Position numbers and translations under genes: made by a program. A model generated the notes under the pieces. It had not been told where the DNA came from. It did not search any database and saw only the letters and a program-made list of their open reading frames with translations. 64,000 nt of DNA from Methanomicrobiaceae archaeon (lineage in GTDB: Archaea; Halobacteriota; Methanomicrobia; Methanomicrobiales; Methanomicrobiaceae), in contig JAFGKW010000008.1 of NCBI GenBank assembly GCA_016928355.1, positions 1 to 64,000 on the forward strand, read 5' to 3'. Positions 54,041-63,006 of the stretch are shown here, piece by piece. Every line of letters begins with the position of its first letter. The stretch's first letter is position 1.

Positions 54041-55215
54041 ATATTGTAAAGCCAGGGAGATTCGGACGATTTGGAGGACAATTTGTCCCTGAGACACTGA
54101 TGTTCGCTCTTAACGAACTTGAATACAGCTACAGGAAGTTCTCAGCTGACGACAGATTCAAAGCCGAGTTCAACGGATATCTCAGGAGCTATGCCGGGAG
54201 AGAGACTCCGCTCACGTTCTGCAAAAATATATCCAAAGACCTCGGTTGTAGGGTGTATCTTAAACGCGAAGACCTACTTCACGGCGGCGCCCACAAGATC
54301 AATAACACCCTGGGACAGGTCCTTCTTGCAAAGTACATGGGCAAAGAGAGGATCATTGCCGAGACCGGTGCCGGCCAGCATGGTGTCGCAACCGCAATCG
54401 CGGGAGCTCTGCTCAGGATTCCCGTAGAGATCTACATGGGCGAGAAGGACTGCGAGAGGCAGAAACTCAACGTATTCCGGATGGAACTCCTGGGGGCGAA
54501 GGTCCACCCCGTTGGTTCAGGAACGAAGACCCTCAAGGATGCGACCAACGAGGCGATGCGGGACTGGGTTGCAAGCGTCATGAATACGCACTATGTCATC
54601 GGGTCAGTCGTAGGACCACACCCGTTCCCTGAAATGGTAAGGGATTTCCAGTCCGTGATTGGAAATGAGACGAAGAGGCAGGTCATGCAGGCAGAGGGAA
54701 GGCTGCCCGATGCGGCAGTTGCCTGTGTCGGCGGCGGCTCGAACGCGATTGGGATGTTTCACCCATTCATCAGCGATCCTGTAAGGCTTATCGGGGTCGA
54801 GGCTGGCGGAAAGGGCAACACTCCCGGCCAGCACGGTGCAGCCCTCTGTAAGGGAGAACCGGGCGTCCTTCACGGGGCCTTGTCCTACCTCCTCCAGGAT
54901 GAAAACGGACAGATCAGCGAGACGGACAGCATCTCCGCCGGGCTGGATTACCCCGGAGTGGGGCCCGAACACAGTATGCTTAAGGACGCGGGAAGGGTCG
55001 ATTACAGGATGGCGGGGGACGATAATGTCCTGAAGGCCTTTGCGTATCTTTCGAAGAAGGAGGGGATCATACCAGCCCTCGAGTCCGCACATGCGGTTTC
55101 ATACCTGATGGACAACTCTTCGGAGTTCGAAAAGGACGATATAGTGGTCGTATGCTTATCCGGCAGGGGAGATAAGGACGTGGCAAGGGTCGCAGAACTT
55201 TCGGAGGCGATATAG
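54031..55215 (+). CDS. trpB: Tryptophan synthase beta chain
   Basis: 394 residues. [13 protein letters not shown] at the N-terminus, PLP lysine in [13 protein letters not shown] (about 83-95) and the phosphate-binding GGGSNAIG (about 232-239). It is the TrpB1 type that pairs with TrpA, not the stand-alone TrpB2. Stop and trpA start abut exactly. Confidence 0.98.
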   Translation: MSVDIVKPGRFGRFGGQFVPETLMFALNELEYSYRKFSADDRFKAEFNGYLRSYAGRETPLTFCKNISKDLGCRVYLKREDLLHGGAHKINNTLGQVLLAKYMGKERIIAETGAGQHGVATAIAGALLRIPVEIYMGEKDCERQKLNVFRMELLGAKVHPVGSGTKTLKDATNEAMRDWVASVMNTHYVIGSVVGPHPFPEMVRDFQSVIGNETKRQVMQAEGRLPDAAVACVGGGSNAIGMFHPFISDPVRLIGVEAGGKGNTPGQHGAALCKGEPGVLHGALSYLLQDENGQISETDSISAGLDYPGVGPEHSMLKDAGRVDYRMAGDDNVLKAFAYLSKKEGIIPALESAHAVSYLMDNSSEFEKDDIVVVCLSGRGDKDVARVAELSEAI

Positions 55216-56001
55216 ATGGGAAGAATTGAAAAGGCATTTGAAAAGCCTGCTTTCATTGGCTACATGGTGGCCGGAGACCCGGACATTGAGAGATCGAAGA
55301 CCGTCGCATCGGCCATAATAGGGGGCGGGGCAGACATCATCGAGATCGGGATCCCCTTTACCGATCCGGTTGCCGACGGCCCGGTAATCCAGAGAGCGGA
55401 TACAAGGGCGCTTTCTGCAGGAGCCGTCCCCTCATCTGCATTCGAAATCACGAGGGACATCAGGAGATACTCGGATGTCCCGGTAGTAATCTTCACTTAT
55501 ATAAACCCAATAATAAAGGCTGGATTCGACAGTTTCTACGCTGGTGCAAAGGAAAGCGGTGCAGATGCTGTGCTTATAGTGGACATGCCGTTTGAAGAGG
55601 CGGACGAGGCACAGGCAGCGGCCGGTAAACACGGTCTCGACCAGATATTCCTCGTATCGATCACAACGAGCGAAGAGAGGATGAAAAAGATCGCGGAGAA
55701 GGCATCAGGTTTTGTATATCTCATCTCTGCCCTTGGTACAACGGGCCAGAGAGACCAAATCCCGCAGGAGGCGCTTGAGCTTGTTGCAAAGGCAAAAAAA
55801 ATATTCGATATACCGGTGGTCGTCGGTTTCGGGATATCCGGCCCCGGGAACGCCCGGAGACTGATCGACTCGGGAGCGGACGGGGTCGTCGTCGGTAGTG
55901 CGATAGTATCTGCAATTGAAGATAACATGGATTCAGCCGAAGGGATCGGGGATTCTATCAGAAAACTAGTCAATGAGATCAAATCCGGGATTGATAGTTA
56001 A
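55216..56001 (+). CDS. trpA: Tryptophan synthase alpha chain
   Basis: 261 residues. Catalytic Glu and Asp in IEIGIPFTDPVADGPVIQ (about 42-59), the phosphate loop GFGISGPGNARRL (about 203) and GSAIV (about 225). Last gene of the operon. Confidence 0.98.
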   Translation: MGRIEKAFEKPAFIGYMVAGDPDIERSKTVASAIIGGGADIIEIGIPFTDPVADGPVIQRADTRALSAGAVPSSAFEITRDIRRYSDVPVVIFTYINPIIKAGFDSFYAGAKESGADAVLIVDMPFEEADEAQAAAGKHGLDQIFLVSITTSEERMKKIAEKASGFVYLISALGTTGQRDQIPQEALELVAKAKKIFDIPVVVGFGISGPGNARRLIDSGADGVVVGSAIVSAIEDNMDSAEGIGDSIRKLVNEIKSGIDS

Positions 56002-56062
56002 TACACTTTCCAACATTTTTCTGCACAATGGTTATCTGTAATGATAGTGAAATTGCTCATTA

Positions 56063-58759
56063 GTGACCGAAGAAATCTCAGGATCAAAAGAGTCATGGTA
56101 TACACTGGATGCGGATGAAGTTGCGAAGAGGCTTGAAACCTTCCCAAGAGGTCTCAATGCGGAAGAAAGAAGCCGCAGGCTTGAACAATACGGGCCAAAC
56201 GAGATAAAGGAGGAAGAGAAGGCATCGCCTCTTGTTGTTTTCCTGAGACAATTTAAAAGCGTTCTTATCGGAATACTGATAGCTGCGGCAATAATCTCGG
56301 TCTTTCTCGGTGAGATAATCGATACTCTTGCAATCCTGCTTATTGTAATTTTGAATGCCGCAATCGGGTTTATAAATGAATGGCAGGCTGAAAAAGCGAT
56401 AGAGGCCCTCAAAAAAATGCTCGGCCTCAGTGCGATAGTTCTTATCGACGGAACCCATGTAGAGACGGACTCAAGGGAGATTGTGCCGGGTGACGTCCTG
56501 GTCCTTGAGATGGGGAAAAAGGTCCCTGCCGACGCCTACATCATTCATTCCGCAACGCTTCAGGCAGACGAGTCCGCACTGACCGGCGAATCAGTCCCTG
56601 AAGAAAAGGTCGTCTGCACCCTTGAGGGAGAGACTCCCATCTCCCAGAGAAAGAATATGGTATTTATGGGAACGACCATCGTCAACGGTAGGGGTCGGGC
56701 GCTAGTGACCGCGACGGGGATGAATACGGAGTTCGGCGGTATTGCAGGGCTTACCGGGAGCATAAAGGACGAGGAGACACCGCTCTCGAAGAGGCTCGAT
56801 GTCCTCGGAAAACAGATCAGTATATTGTCAGTTCTTGTTGCCGTCCTGATTGTAATCGCAGGGCTTCTGCAGGAGAGAAATCTGCACGAGATGTTTATGA
56901 CCGCCGTTTCTCTTGCAGTTGCGGTCATTCCCGAGGGGCTTCCCGCAGTCGTGACGCTCACCCTCGCAATCGGGATCAGGCACATGTACAGCAAAAAATG
57001 TCTGATCCGGCACCTCTCAGCCTCGGAGACCCTTGGAACCGTATCGATCATATGCACCGATAAGACCGGAACGCTCACCAAAAACGAGATGACCTTAAAG
57101 GAGATCTATACCCCGGAGCACTTCACGGAGGTCGGGGGGGCAGGTTACGAACCAATTGGAGAATTCACGCGGGACGGAGAGAAGATCGATCCAACCGCAG
57201 ATCAGGGAATAAGGTCATTTCTACGGGCAGGACTATTCTGCAATCATGCAGTCCTGAAAGAGAAAGAAGGAGAGTGGACAATCTCCGGGATGCCAACAGA
57301 AGGAGCGCTTGTGGTTGCAGCCCATAAGGCATGGATACCTGAATACTCTCATGATATACAGGATATCAAAAAGGAGTTCTCGTTCAATTCATCGAGAAAG
57401 AGAATGACCACGATCCTTGAGATTAATGGGGAAAACCTCGCTTTTTCAAAGGGAGCCCCGGAGATTGTCATCGCCCTCTCATCCTCGTACCTGAAGGACG
57501 GGGAGATCCTGCCAATGGATGATGCCTCAAAAGAAGAATTCCATAGAGTCTACGAATCTATGGCATCAAAGGGCCTCAGGGTTCTTGCAATTGCCGAAAA
57601 AAAACTCGGGAACGAAACGCCAGAGACGGCTGAGGAATGCGAGAAAGATTTTGTATTCCTCGGTTTTGCGGGTATAATCGATCCACCGAGGGAGGAAGTG
57701 AAAAAAGCCCTTAAGACCTGTGATACGGCAGGTATAGGAGTTATCATGATTACAGGCGATTCTGCTCTTACCGCACAGGCTGTCGCAGAATCGGTGGGGC
57801 TTAAAAGCGAAGGCGTCCTTAGGGCGGCTGATATCGACAGTCTTACAGATGATGAGCTTGCGGACAGGCTCTGGGATACAAGGATACTTGCAAGGGTTAC
57901 CGCAGGGCACAAACTGAGAGTAATCGAGATCCTCTCATCCGCAGGAGCGGTCGTTGCAATGACCGGGGACGGGATCAACGATGCCCCGGCACTGAAAAAG
58001 GCGGATGTCGGGATCGCAATGGGCATCAAGGGAACCGATGTCGCAAAGGAGGCGAGTGATATAATCCTCGTGGACGACAACTTCGACAGCATCGTCGAAG
58101 GAGTTCACGAAGGCCGGAGAGAATATGACAACATCCAGAAGTTCACGAGGTATCTTCTCTCCTCAAACATAGGCGAGATAATCGCAATCGCCGGGGGCCT
58201 GATGATGGGACTTCCGCTCGTCCTTCTTCCGCTCCAGATCCTATGGATCAATCTCGTGACAGACGGAGTTGCGGCTCTTGCAATCGGTGCAGAACCGGCC
58301 GAGAGGGATATTATGATGCATAAACCCCGCGAGATAGACCGGCCGGTCCTCGACAGGAAGGCGATGCTCCTTATATCCGTAATCGGCGGATGGATCGGGC
58401 TTTTGACCCTCTTCGTCTTCCTCCATGAATATGATGACGGTCTTGAGAAGGCCCGGACGATGGCCTTTACGGGGATTATCATTTTCGAGCTCGTGAATGT
58501 GCTGAACTTCAGGTCGTTCCGGTGGAACCTGGGAAATATCGGCATCCTCTCGAATCCATACATACTCGCCGCGATAGTCTTAAGCGTGATAATCCAGGTC
58601 GTGGTAATCTACCTTCCCTGGTTCCAGGTCTTCCTTAATACAGTTCCACTCTCGCTCTTCGACTGGATCTGCCTAACGGCAATCGCACTGCCGCTCCTGT
58701 TTGCAGGGGAGTGGTACAAATGGATCAGGAGAAGCAACGGAAAAAAGAGTGTGTCGTGA
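56063..58759 (+). CDS. P-type cation ATPase (P2A-like, Ca2+ type)
   Basis: 898 residues from a GTG at 56063. It contains the N-terminal cation ATPase domain (about 8-75), TGES (actuator, about 174), the phosphorylated Asp in CSDKTGTLT-like CTDKTGTLT (about 332-340), KGAPE (nucleotide domain, about 470), and TGDGINDAPALKKADVG (about 633-649). Membrane helix 4 has AVIPEGLPAVV and helix 6 has NLVTDGVAALAIG; both are as in calcium pumps, but the helix-5/8 positions do not settle calcium versus another cation. Confidence 0.93.
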   Translation: MTEEISGSKESWYTLDADEVAKRLETFPRGLNAEERSRRLEQYGPNEIKEEEKASPLVVFLRQFKSVLIGILIAAAIISVFLGEIIDTLAILLIVILNAAIGFINEWQAEKAIEALKKMLGLSAIVLIDGTHVETDSREIVPGDVLVLEMGKKVPADAYIIHSATLQADESALTGESVPEEKVVCTLEGETPISQRKNMVFMGTTIVNGRGRALVTATGMNTEFGGIAGLTGSIKDEETPLSKRLDVLGKQISILSVLVAVLIVIAGLLQERNLHEMFMTAVSLAVAVIPEGLPAVVTLTLAIGIRHMYSKKCLIRHLSASETLGTVSIICTDKTGTLTKNEMTLKEIYTPEHFTEVGGAGYEPIGEFTRDGEKIDPTADQGIRSFLRAGLFCNHAVLKEKEGEWTISGMPTEGALVVAAHKAWIPEYSHDIQDIKKEFSFNSSRKRMTTILEINGENLAFSKGAPEIVIALSSSYLKDGEILPMDDASKEEFHRVYESMASKGLRVLAIAEKKLGNETPETAEECEKDFVFLGFAGIIDPPREEVKKALKTCDTAGIGVIMITGDSALTAQAVAESVGLKSEGVLRAADIDSLTDDELADRLWDTRILARVTAGHKLRVIEILSSAGAVVAMTGDGINDAPALKKADVGIAMGIKGTDVAKEASDIILVDDNFDSIVEGVHEGRREYDNIQKFTRYLLSSNIGEIIAIAGGLMMGLPLVLLPLQILWINLVTDGVAALAIGAEPAERDIMMHKPREIDRPVLDRKAMLLISVIGGWIGLLTLFVFLHEYDDGLEKARTMAFTGIIIFELVNVLNFRSFRWNLGNIGILSNPYILAAIVLSVIIQVVVIYLPWFQVFLNTVPLSLFDWICLTAIALPLLFAGEWYKWIRRSNGKKSVS

Positions 58760-58772
58760 TGATGACCCGGTT

Positions 58773-59630
58773 TTATCTCAGACAATTGTAAAGGTCCCGG
58801 ACGGAATCGGAGAAGGGGGTATTCATGTCCTTTAATTCCGTAATGTCCGGTTCAATCTTCATGACCTCATCGTCAAAGGGGATATAATGGACGGATTTGA
58901 ATCCCGAGAAATTTCCGACCAATTTTTCTGCCTTTTGCACGTCGGCCTCCGATCTCACCCTGTTTATGACAAGGTGAATTTCGGGAACATCAAGCTGTCT
59001 GGCAAGTTCTGCAGAATGGAGGGCAACCGATATCGAGTTGAACGATGGCTCGGTTACAATAATCGCCTTCGAAAAGCCACCGGCCATAGACCTCCCGAAA
59101 TGCTCGACACCCGCCTGGGTGTCCATGATTATTACTTCATCGTCCCGCAGGCGGATGTAGCTGACTACACTGCTTAAGAGAGCATTTTCCGGGCAGAGAC
59201 AACCTGTTGCAGCAAGCGAGATGCTGCCCATCACAAGGACGCTGATTCTGTCCGAGACCTTTACGCCGAACCTGTCCACGACGTCACCGACATCGGGATT
59301 GAGTCTCAGCATCCCGCCCCAGCCTTCGCCAGGCCGGCAGCCGATCTTCTCCTCTATATAATCCGCGTTCTTCGAGAGCGGAACTATCTCAGATGCCTTC
59401 TCCGGAGGATAGCCGAGCGAGAACGGCAGGTTCTGCTGGGGATCCTCGTCGACCGCAAGGACGTTCAGGCCGTCTTCAGCGAACATTGCCGCAAGAATGG
59501 CGGAGATCGAGGTCTTCCCCACCCCTCCCTTTCCTGCGACGAAGATCCTCTTCCCGCCGTCGGGCTTTTGCTGTGAATGGTTCCGGAAGTAATTCGTTGC
59601 CTTCCGGATATTATCCGTATTTTTCGCCAA
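58773..59630 (-). CDS. cooC: CooC-like nickel-insertion ATPase
   Basis: 285 residues. Deviant Walker A AGKGGVGKTS (about 31-40), DEDPQQNLP (about 62), and the switch DTQAGVEHFGR (about 165), as in CooC/MinD. CooC loads nickel into the C-cluster of CO dehydrogenase. It is 12 bp downstream of cooS, so it belongs to the same operon. Confidence 0.92.
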   Translation of the reverse strand: MAKNTDNIRKATNYFRNHSQQKPDGGKRIFVAGKGGVGKTSISAILAAMFAEDGLNVLAVDEDPQQNLPFSLGYPPEKASEIVPLSKNADYIEEKIGCRPGEGWGGMLRLNPDVGDVVDRFGVKVSDRISVLVMGSISLAATGCLCPENALLSSVVSYIRLRDDEVIIMDTQAGVEHFGRSMAGGFSKAIIVTEPSFNSISVALHSAELARQLDVPEIHLVINRVRSEADVQKAEKLVGNFSGFKSVHYIPFDDEVMKIEPDITELKDMNTPFSDSVRDLYNCLR

Positions 59631-59642
59631 ATTTACACCTGT

Positions 59643-61604
59643 TCAGATACCGAGCGCTTTTCTCTTTCCGTCGATGTGCTTTATGATCAGTTCTGCTGCG
59701 GCCATGGGGTCGGGCTCGACAGCGAATGATGCATTTACCACTCCGTTGAGTCCGGTTGTAAGGAGCTCAACGACATTCCCGCTTCCCGCGATCTTCGGCA
59801 TTACACCAAGAACTGTGTACACACCCGATGCAACGAAGTACGAACCGATCGAGACCGCTTTCTGCGAATACCACTCGGGTGCGGCGCCTGCGGCAGGAAG
59901 CTGGTCGATCCCGACATCAAGAGTCTTTGCGAGTTCGGCGAGAAGCACGAGTATCCTCGAGCAGTCTACACAGGAGCCCATGTGAAGGACCGGGGGTATA
60001 CCTAGTTTATTGCATACGCCCTTTAATCCAGGTCCGGCGAGGAATGCCGCATCGGGCATCATAAGTCCTGCCTTTCCGCAGGCAACGGCGGCGCAGCCAG
60101 TCTCGACACATAAGATATCGTTCTTTATCAGCTCCTTTGCGAGGGTGACATGGCCAAAGTCATGCTTTACCTTCGGGTTGTTGCACCCGACGATGCCGAC
60201 AGCCCCGCGTATATCTCCTGATGCAATCAGGTCGACAAGGGGTTTGAATGTTCCCCCGAGCGCTGCCTGTATAGCCTCGACCGAGAATCCTGCCATCAGA
60301 TCGACAGGCTTTCCGGGGATCAGCACTCTCTCCTGAACCCTGTTGGGGAAGTTGGCGACAGCCATCCTGACGATAGCCTTTGCAGTATCATACGCGTTCT
60401 CCGGGTGGAAATCAAAGTAGTATGATCCGACTATCTTCGATTTTTCGCTTGTGGATATAATCTTCGTGTGGAAGCAGCTCGCCGTCCTCGGTAGCGAGGG
60501 GAATATGCACTGGTAGTCAACGACCATTGCCTCAAGTGCACCTGTGGCAATGACGAGTTCCTGGTTGAAATGGTTCCCGGCCATCGGGACGCCCTTTCTC
60601 ATGAGGAGTTCATTGCCCGTGCAGCACAGCCCTACGAGATTGATCCCTTTCGCCCCCATCTTCTCTGCAAGCGCCTTCATCTCCGGGTCGCCTGCCGCCC
60701 GGACGATCATCTCGGAGAGCATCGGGTTGTGGCCGTGGAGCGAGATGTTGACATGGTCCTCCTTAAGGACGCCGAGGTTCACCTTCGACTGATTTATCTC
60801 CGGTGTTCCGAACATGACGTCCGATATGTCTGTTGCCATCATCGATCCGCCCCACCCGTCGCCGAGCGCCGTTCTTAATCCGTGGAGCAGGATGTTGGCA
60901 TAGTTCGCACCGACTCCCATATGGATCCTGTGCATGGCCTCGACGATCTCGCGGTCGACGCTCCGGGGAACAATCCCGGCCTTCTTCCAGAGCTCTTTTG
61001 TCTGCCCGGGTGCACGGTCGGCAAATGTCACCTTGTTTTTGAAGGTCCCGAACTCATAGAGAAGTGAACGGCCCACATCTGTTGCGATCTCCTCTTTGGT
61101 TCTTCCCGAAGTTTCGACACCCAGTTCAGCGGCGATCTTTTGAAGCTTTACTTCATCGGTGATCTCGTACCCCTGGGCTTCACCGATTCCTGTTTTATAC
61201 AGGGTTTCGACGATGTCCCGGCCGTGATCCGAGTGAGCCGCAGCACCGGTTGTGAGCGTGTCGAGGAGATTCCTCGCTACTATAAGATCCGCGTCGGCGC
61301 CGCACACACCTCTCTCACGGTGATGTTCGGGGATGATCCTGCATGGGCCCATCGCACAGCGGCTGCATGAAAGCCCGTCCGAGCAGTATTTACACTGCGG
61401 CTGCTGCATCTCGAAGCGGTCCCAGACCGTCTCGATTCCTTCTCTCATCGTGTGCTGGATCATCTTCACTGCAAGATCGTCGATAGTCCGCCCGGATGAT
61501 TTTTCCTCTATCACCTTCGGATTCATCAGGGACATTTTTGCGCGATCCAGTTCGCACGTCTCCAGTTTCCTGCCTACAATGGCAGGTTTTGGGTTTTCCT
61601 CCAT
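59643..61604 (-). CDS. cooS: Anaerobic Ni-Fe carbon monoxide dehydrogenase (CooS)
   Basis: 653 residues from the ATG at 61604, which has a GGAGGG site 8 bp upstream (61628 has none). The N-terminal cysteine cluster CKYCSDGLSCSRCAMGPC (about 69-86) holds the B and D clusters. C-cluster ligands are all there: HGHNP, LVGLCCTGNE, VDYQCIFPS, VGCNNPK, ETGCAAVACGKAG and MGSCVDCSR. No acetyl-CoA synthase genes or ferredoxin subunit are in view. The function may be CO oxidation or CO2/CO handling. Confidence 0.95.
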   Translation of the reverse strand: MEENPKPAIVGRKLETCELDRAKMSLMNPKVIEEKSSGRTIDDLAVKMIQHTMREGIETVWDRFEMQQPQCKYCSDGLSCSRCAMGPCRIIPEHHRERGVCGADADLIVARNLLDTLTTGAAAHSDHGRDIVETLYKTGIGEAQGYEITDEVKLQKIAAELGVETSGRTKEEIATDVGRSLLYEFGTFKNKVTFADRAPGQTKELWKKAGIVPRSVDREIVEAMHRIHMGVGANYANILLHGLRTALGDGWGGSMMATDISDVMFGTPEINQSKVNLGVLKEDHVNISLHGHNPMLSEMIVRAAGDPEMKALAEKMGAKGINLVGLCCTGNELLMRKGVPMAGNHFNQELVIATGALEAMVVDYQCIFPSLPRTASCFHTKIISTSEKSKIVGSYYFDFHPENAYDTAKAIVRMAVANFPNRVQERVLIPGKPVDLMAGFSVEAIQAALGGTFKPLVDLIASGDIRGAVGIVGCNNPKVKHDFGHVTLAKELIKNDILCVETGCAAVACGKAGLMMPDAAFLAGPGLKGVCNKLGIPPVLHMGSCVDCSRILVLLAELAKTLDVGIDQLPAAGAAPEWYSQKAVSIGSYFVASGVYTVLGVMPKIAGSGNVVELLTTGLNGVVNASFAVEPDPMAAAELIIKHIDGKRKALGI

Positions 61605-61623
61605 TTTAATTACCCTCCATAAT

Positions 61624-61640
61624 GGCATCTTCAGGATGCC
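61624..61640 (-). promoter_or_regulatory. Hairpin in the cooS leader
   Basis: GGCATC (61624-61629) pairs with GATGCC (61635-61640) around five bases, directly before the ribosome-binding site of cooS. A TATA-like GATATATATC lies farther upstream (about 61665). It could be a regulator site or could mask the leader; it may also be chance. The remaining 61641-61829 shows nothing else. Confidence 0.35.
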
Positions 61641-61829
61641 GTTAAGCGGGAATAATATCGCATGATATATATCAGTTTCCCGGACGACCGGGCTTCTTTC
61701 ATATCCGGCAGGTCAAACGTAGCAAAAAAAAAAGAAGGATTTTTATGAAGATCAGGCAAAGAAAAATGCCGGGCCAAATAATTAGGTTTAAGTATTGATT
61801 TAACCAATATTTTAAGGCACAAACGATTT

Positions 61830-61904
61830 GCTGATATAGTGTAGTTCGGCCAATCATGCAGGACTCTCACTCCTGCGACTGGGGTTCAAATCCCCATATC
61901 AGCA
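61830..61904 (+). tRNA. tRNA-Glu (CTC)
   Basis: 75 nt. Acceptor GCTGATA/TATCAGC with discriminator A, anticodon stem CAGGA/TCCTG with loop CTCTCAC (anticodon CTC), T arm GGGGTTCAAATCCCC. CCA not encoded. Confidence 0.95.
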
Positions 61905-61936
61905 TGATTTTTTTTGACTTTTTTATTATCAGTAAT

Positions 61937-62626
61937 TCACTGACACTCCAGAACCAACCCCCGGATCTTCTCTTCAAGATCCCTCTGTTTCTGTTCGTCC
62001 TTCGGATGCCATGCCCCCATGGCTGCACCTGAAGGATGAGGAAGATGATACAGGCGACCATTCTGAATTCCCTCTATTTCGGCACAGTTATTCTCAAACC
62101 ACCGCTCCACATCCTTCCCGAGAGTAATTATAAATCTAATATCCTCACGGGCAGCCGCTTCGATCTCTGATTTAAGCCACCGGTCAGCACACTGCCTTGC
62201 GTTTCTCTGCCTGAAGTTCAATGAGTCTTTCTTTTGATTGTCTGTACAGCATTTGTGAAGATGCGTCCAGTATACGGAATTATAAAGAGTGTCCCTGAAG
62301 TTCCCCAGTTCTTCTTTAGAGAATAAATCATCCATATATTTCCGGTTGAACATTTCAATACGACTACATACCCACCTTGGGATTGCATCCGTTGCAAACA
62401 GATGCTCCCGCCATTTCGGAAGATCCATCTCTTTCGCTTCATTATAGAAGGGGATGAACGCCGTTGTCGGGTCTCTTGATATGATTATTCCGGCAAACGG
62501 GTGTCTTTGGGGAGGGGGAACCCAGACCGCCGGAGCCGTTGAAATGCTCTTTAATCCGCATTCGTCAGGACACGAATCTTTTTTATTCATATTCCTGCAA
62601 TCTTCGAAATGTTCGCTGAAACCCAT
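61937..62626 (-). CDS. Uracil-DNA-glycosylase-superfamily protein
   Basis: 229 residues. The C-terminal HLPHPSGA (about 192-199) resembles motif 2 of the UDG fold, and IISRDPTT (about 48-55) fills the position of motif 1 (GxxPG) with an altered sequence. The FIITLGKDVERWF strand-helix (about 165) is also usual. The active residue cannot be read with confidence, and the N-terminal Cys residues (CRN, CPDEC) could bind a cluster. It is an unusual member; DNA repair is a reasonable but unproved guess. Confidence 0.6.
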   Translation of the reverse strand: MGFSEHFEDCRNMNKKDSCPDECGLKSISTAPAVWVPPPQRHPFAGIIISRDPTTAFIPFYNEAKEMDLPKWREHLFATDAIPRWVCSRIEMFNRKYMDDLFSKEELGNFRDTLYNSVYWTHLHKCCTDNQKKDSLNFRQRNARQCADRWLKSEIEAAAREDIRFIITLGKDVERWFENNCAEIEGIQNGRLYHLPHPSGAAMGAWHPKDEQKQRDLEEKIRGLVLECQ

Positions 62627-63006
62627 TATTCATTGATTGTTATAGCAGGACATGTAAATTTCCCATCACCGGATAATTAAACCAAAAACCACTCCGACCA
62701 TGCAACCCCACCAAAAAAACACCCAAAAAAACCCCAAATCAGGCTCCTTTTCCTCATTCCAGCCCCGAACAAAACACCCCTGAAAAACAACCAGAATACA
62801 CCGGTTTCAGGGCAAACAAACCCAGTATTACATCGATATAGAGGCACGTGAGAACCCGTTTTTCCCGGGCGATTGTTATATCGAAAAGAGACCGGATCGT
62901 GTAACACAGGCAATCTGTGAAGGCCAAAAAAATGAGAGTTTTATGGGATTTGGACGGATATTTAAGCTTTACTTTATCAGATTAGAATCGGCATGAACCA
63001 AAAAGA
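62627..63006. other. 380-bp intergenic region without a gene
   Basis: No convincing gene. At 62683-62790 the plus strand is rich in A and C and poor in G, so the minus strand carries runs such as GGGG-TTTTTTT-GGG-TG-TTTTTTT-GG-T-GGGG. A 78-residue frame there has no homology that I recognise and odd composition, so I leave it out. The last part may be leader or terminator of neighbouring genes. Confidence 0.5.

Noticed and set aside
55536-55982. 148-codon open frame opposite trpA
   Set aside because: It is a shadow of the G/C-rich coding strand of trpA; serine/alanine-rich with no domain.
62677-62913. 78-codon frame in the 62.6-63.0 kb gap
   Set aside because: Its composition follows the T/G-rich tract (many Phe and Gly), it has no recognised family, and no ribosome-binding site was seen.
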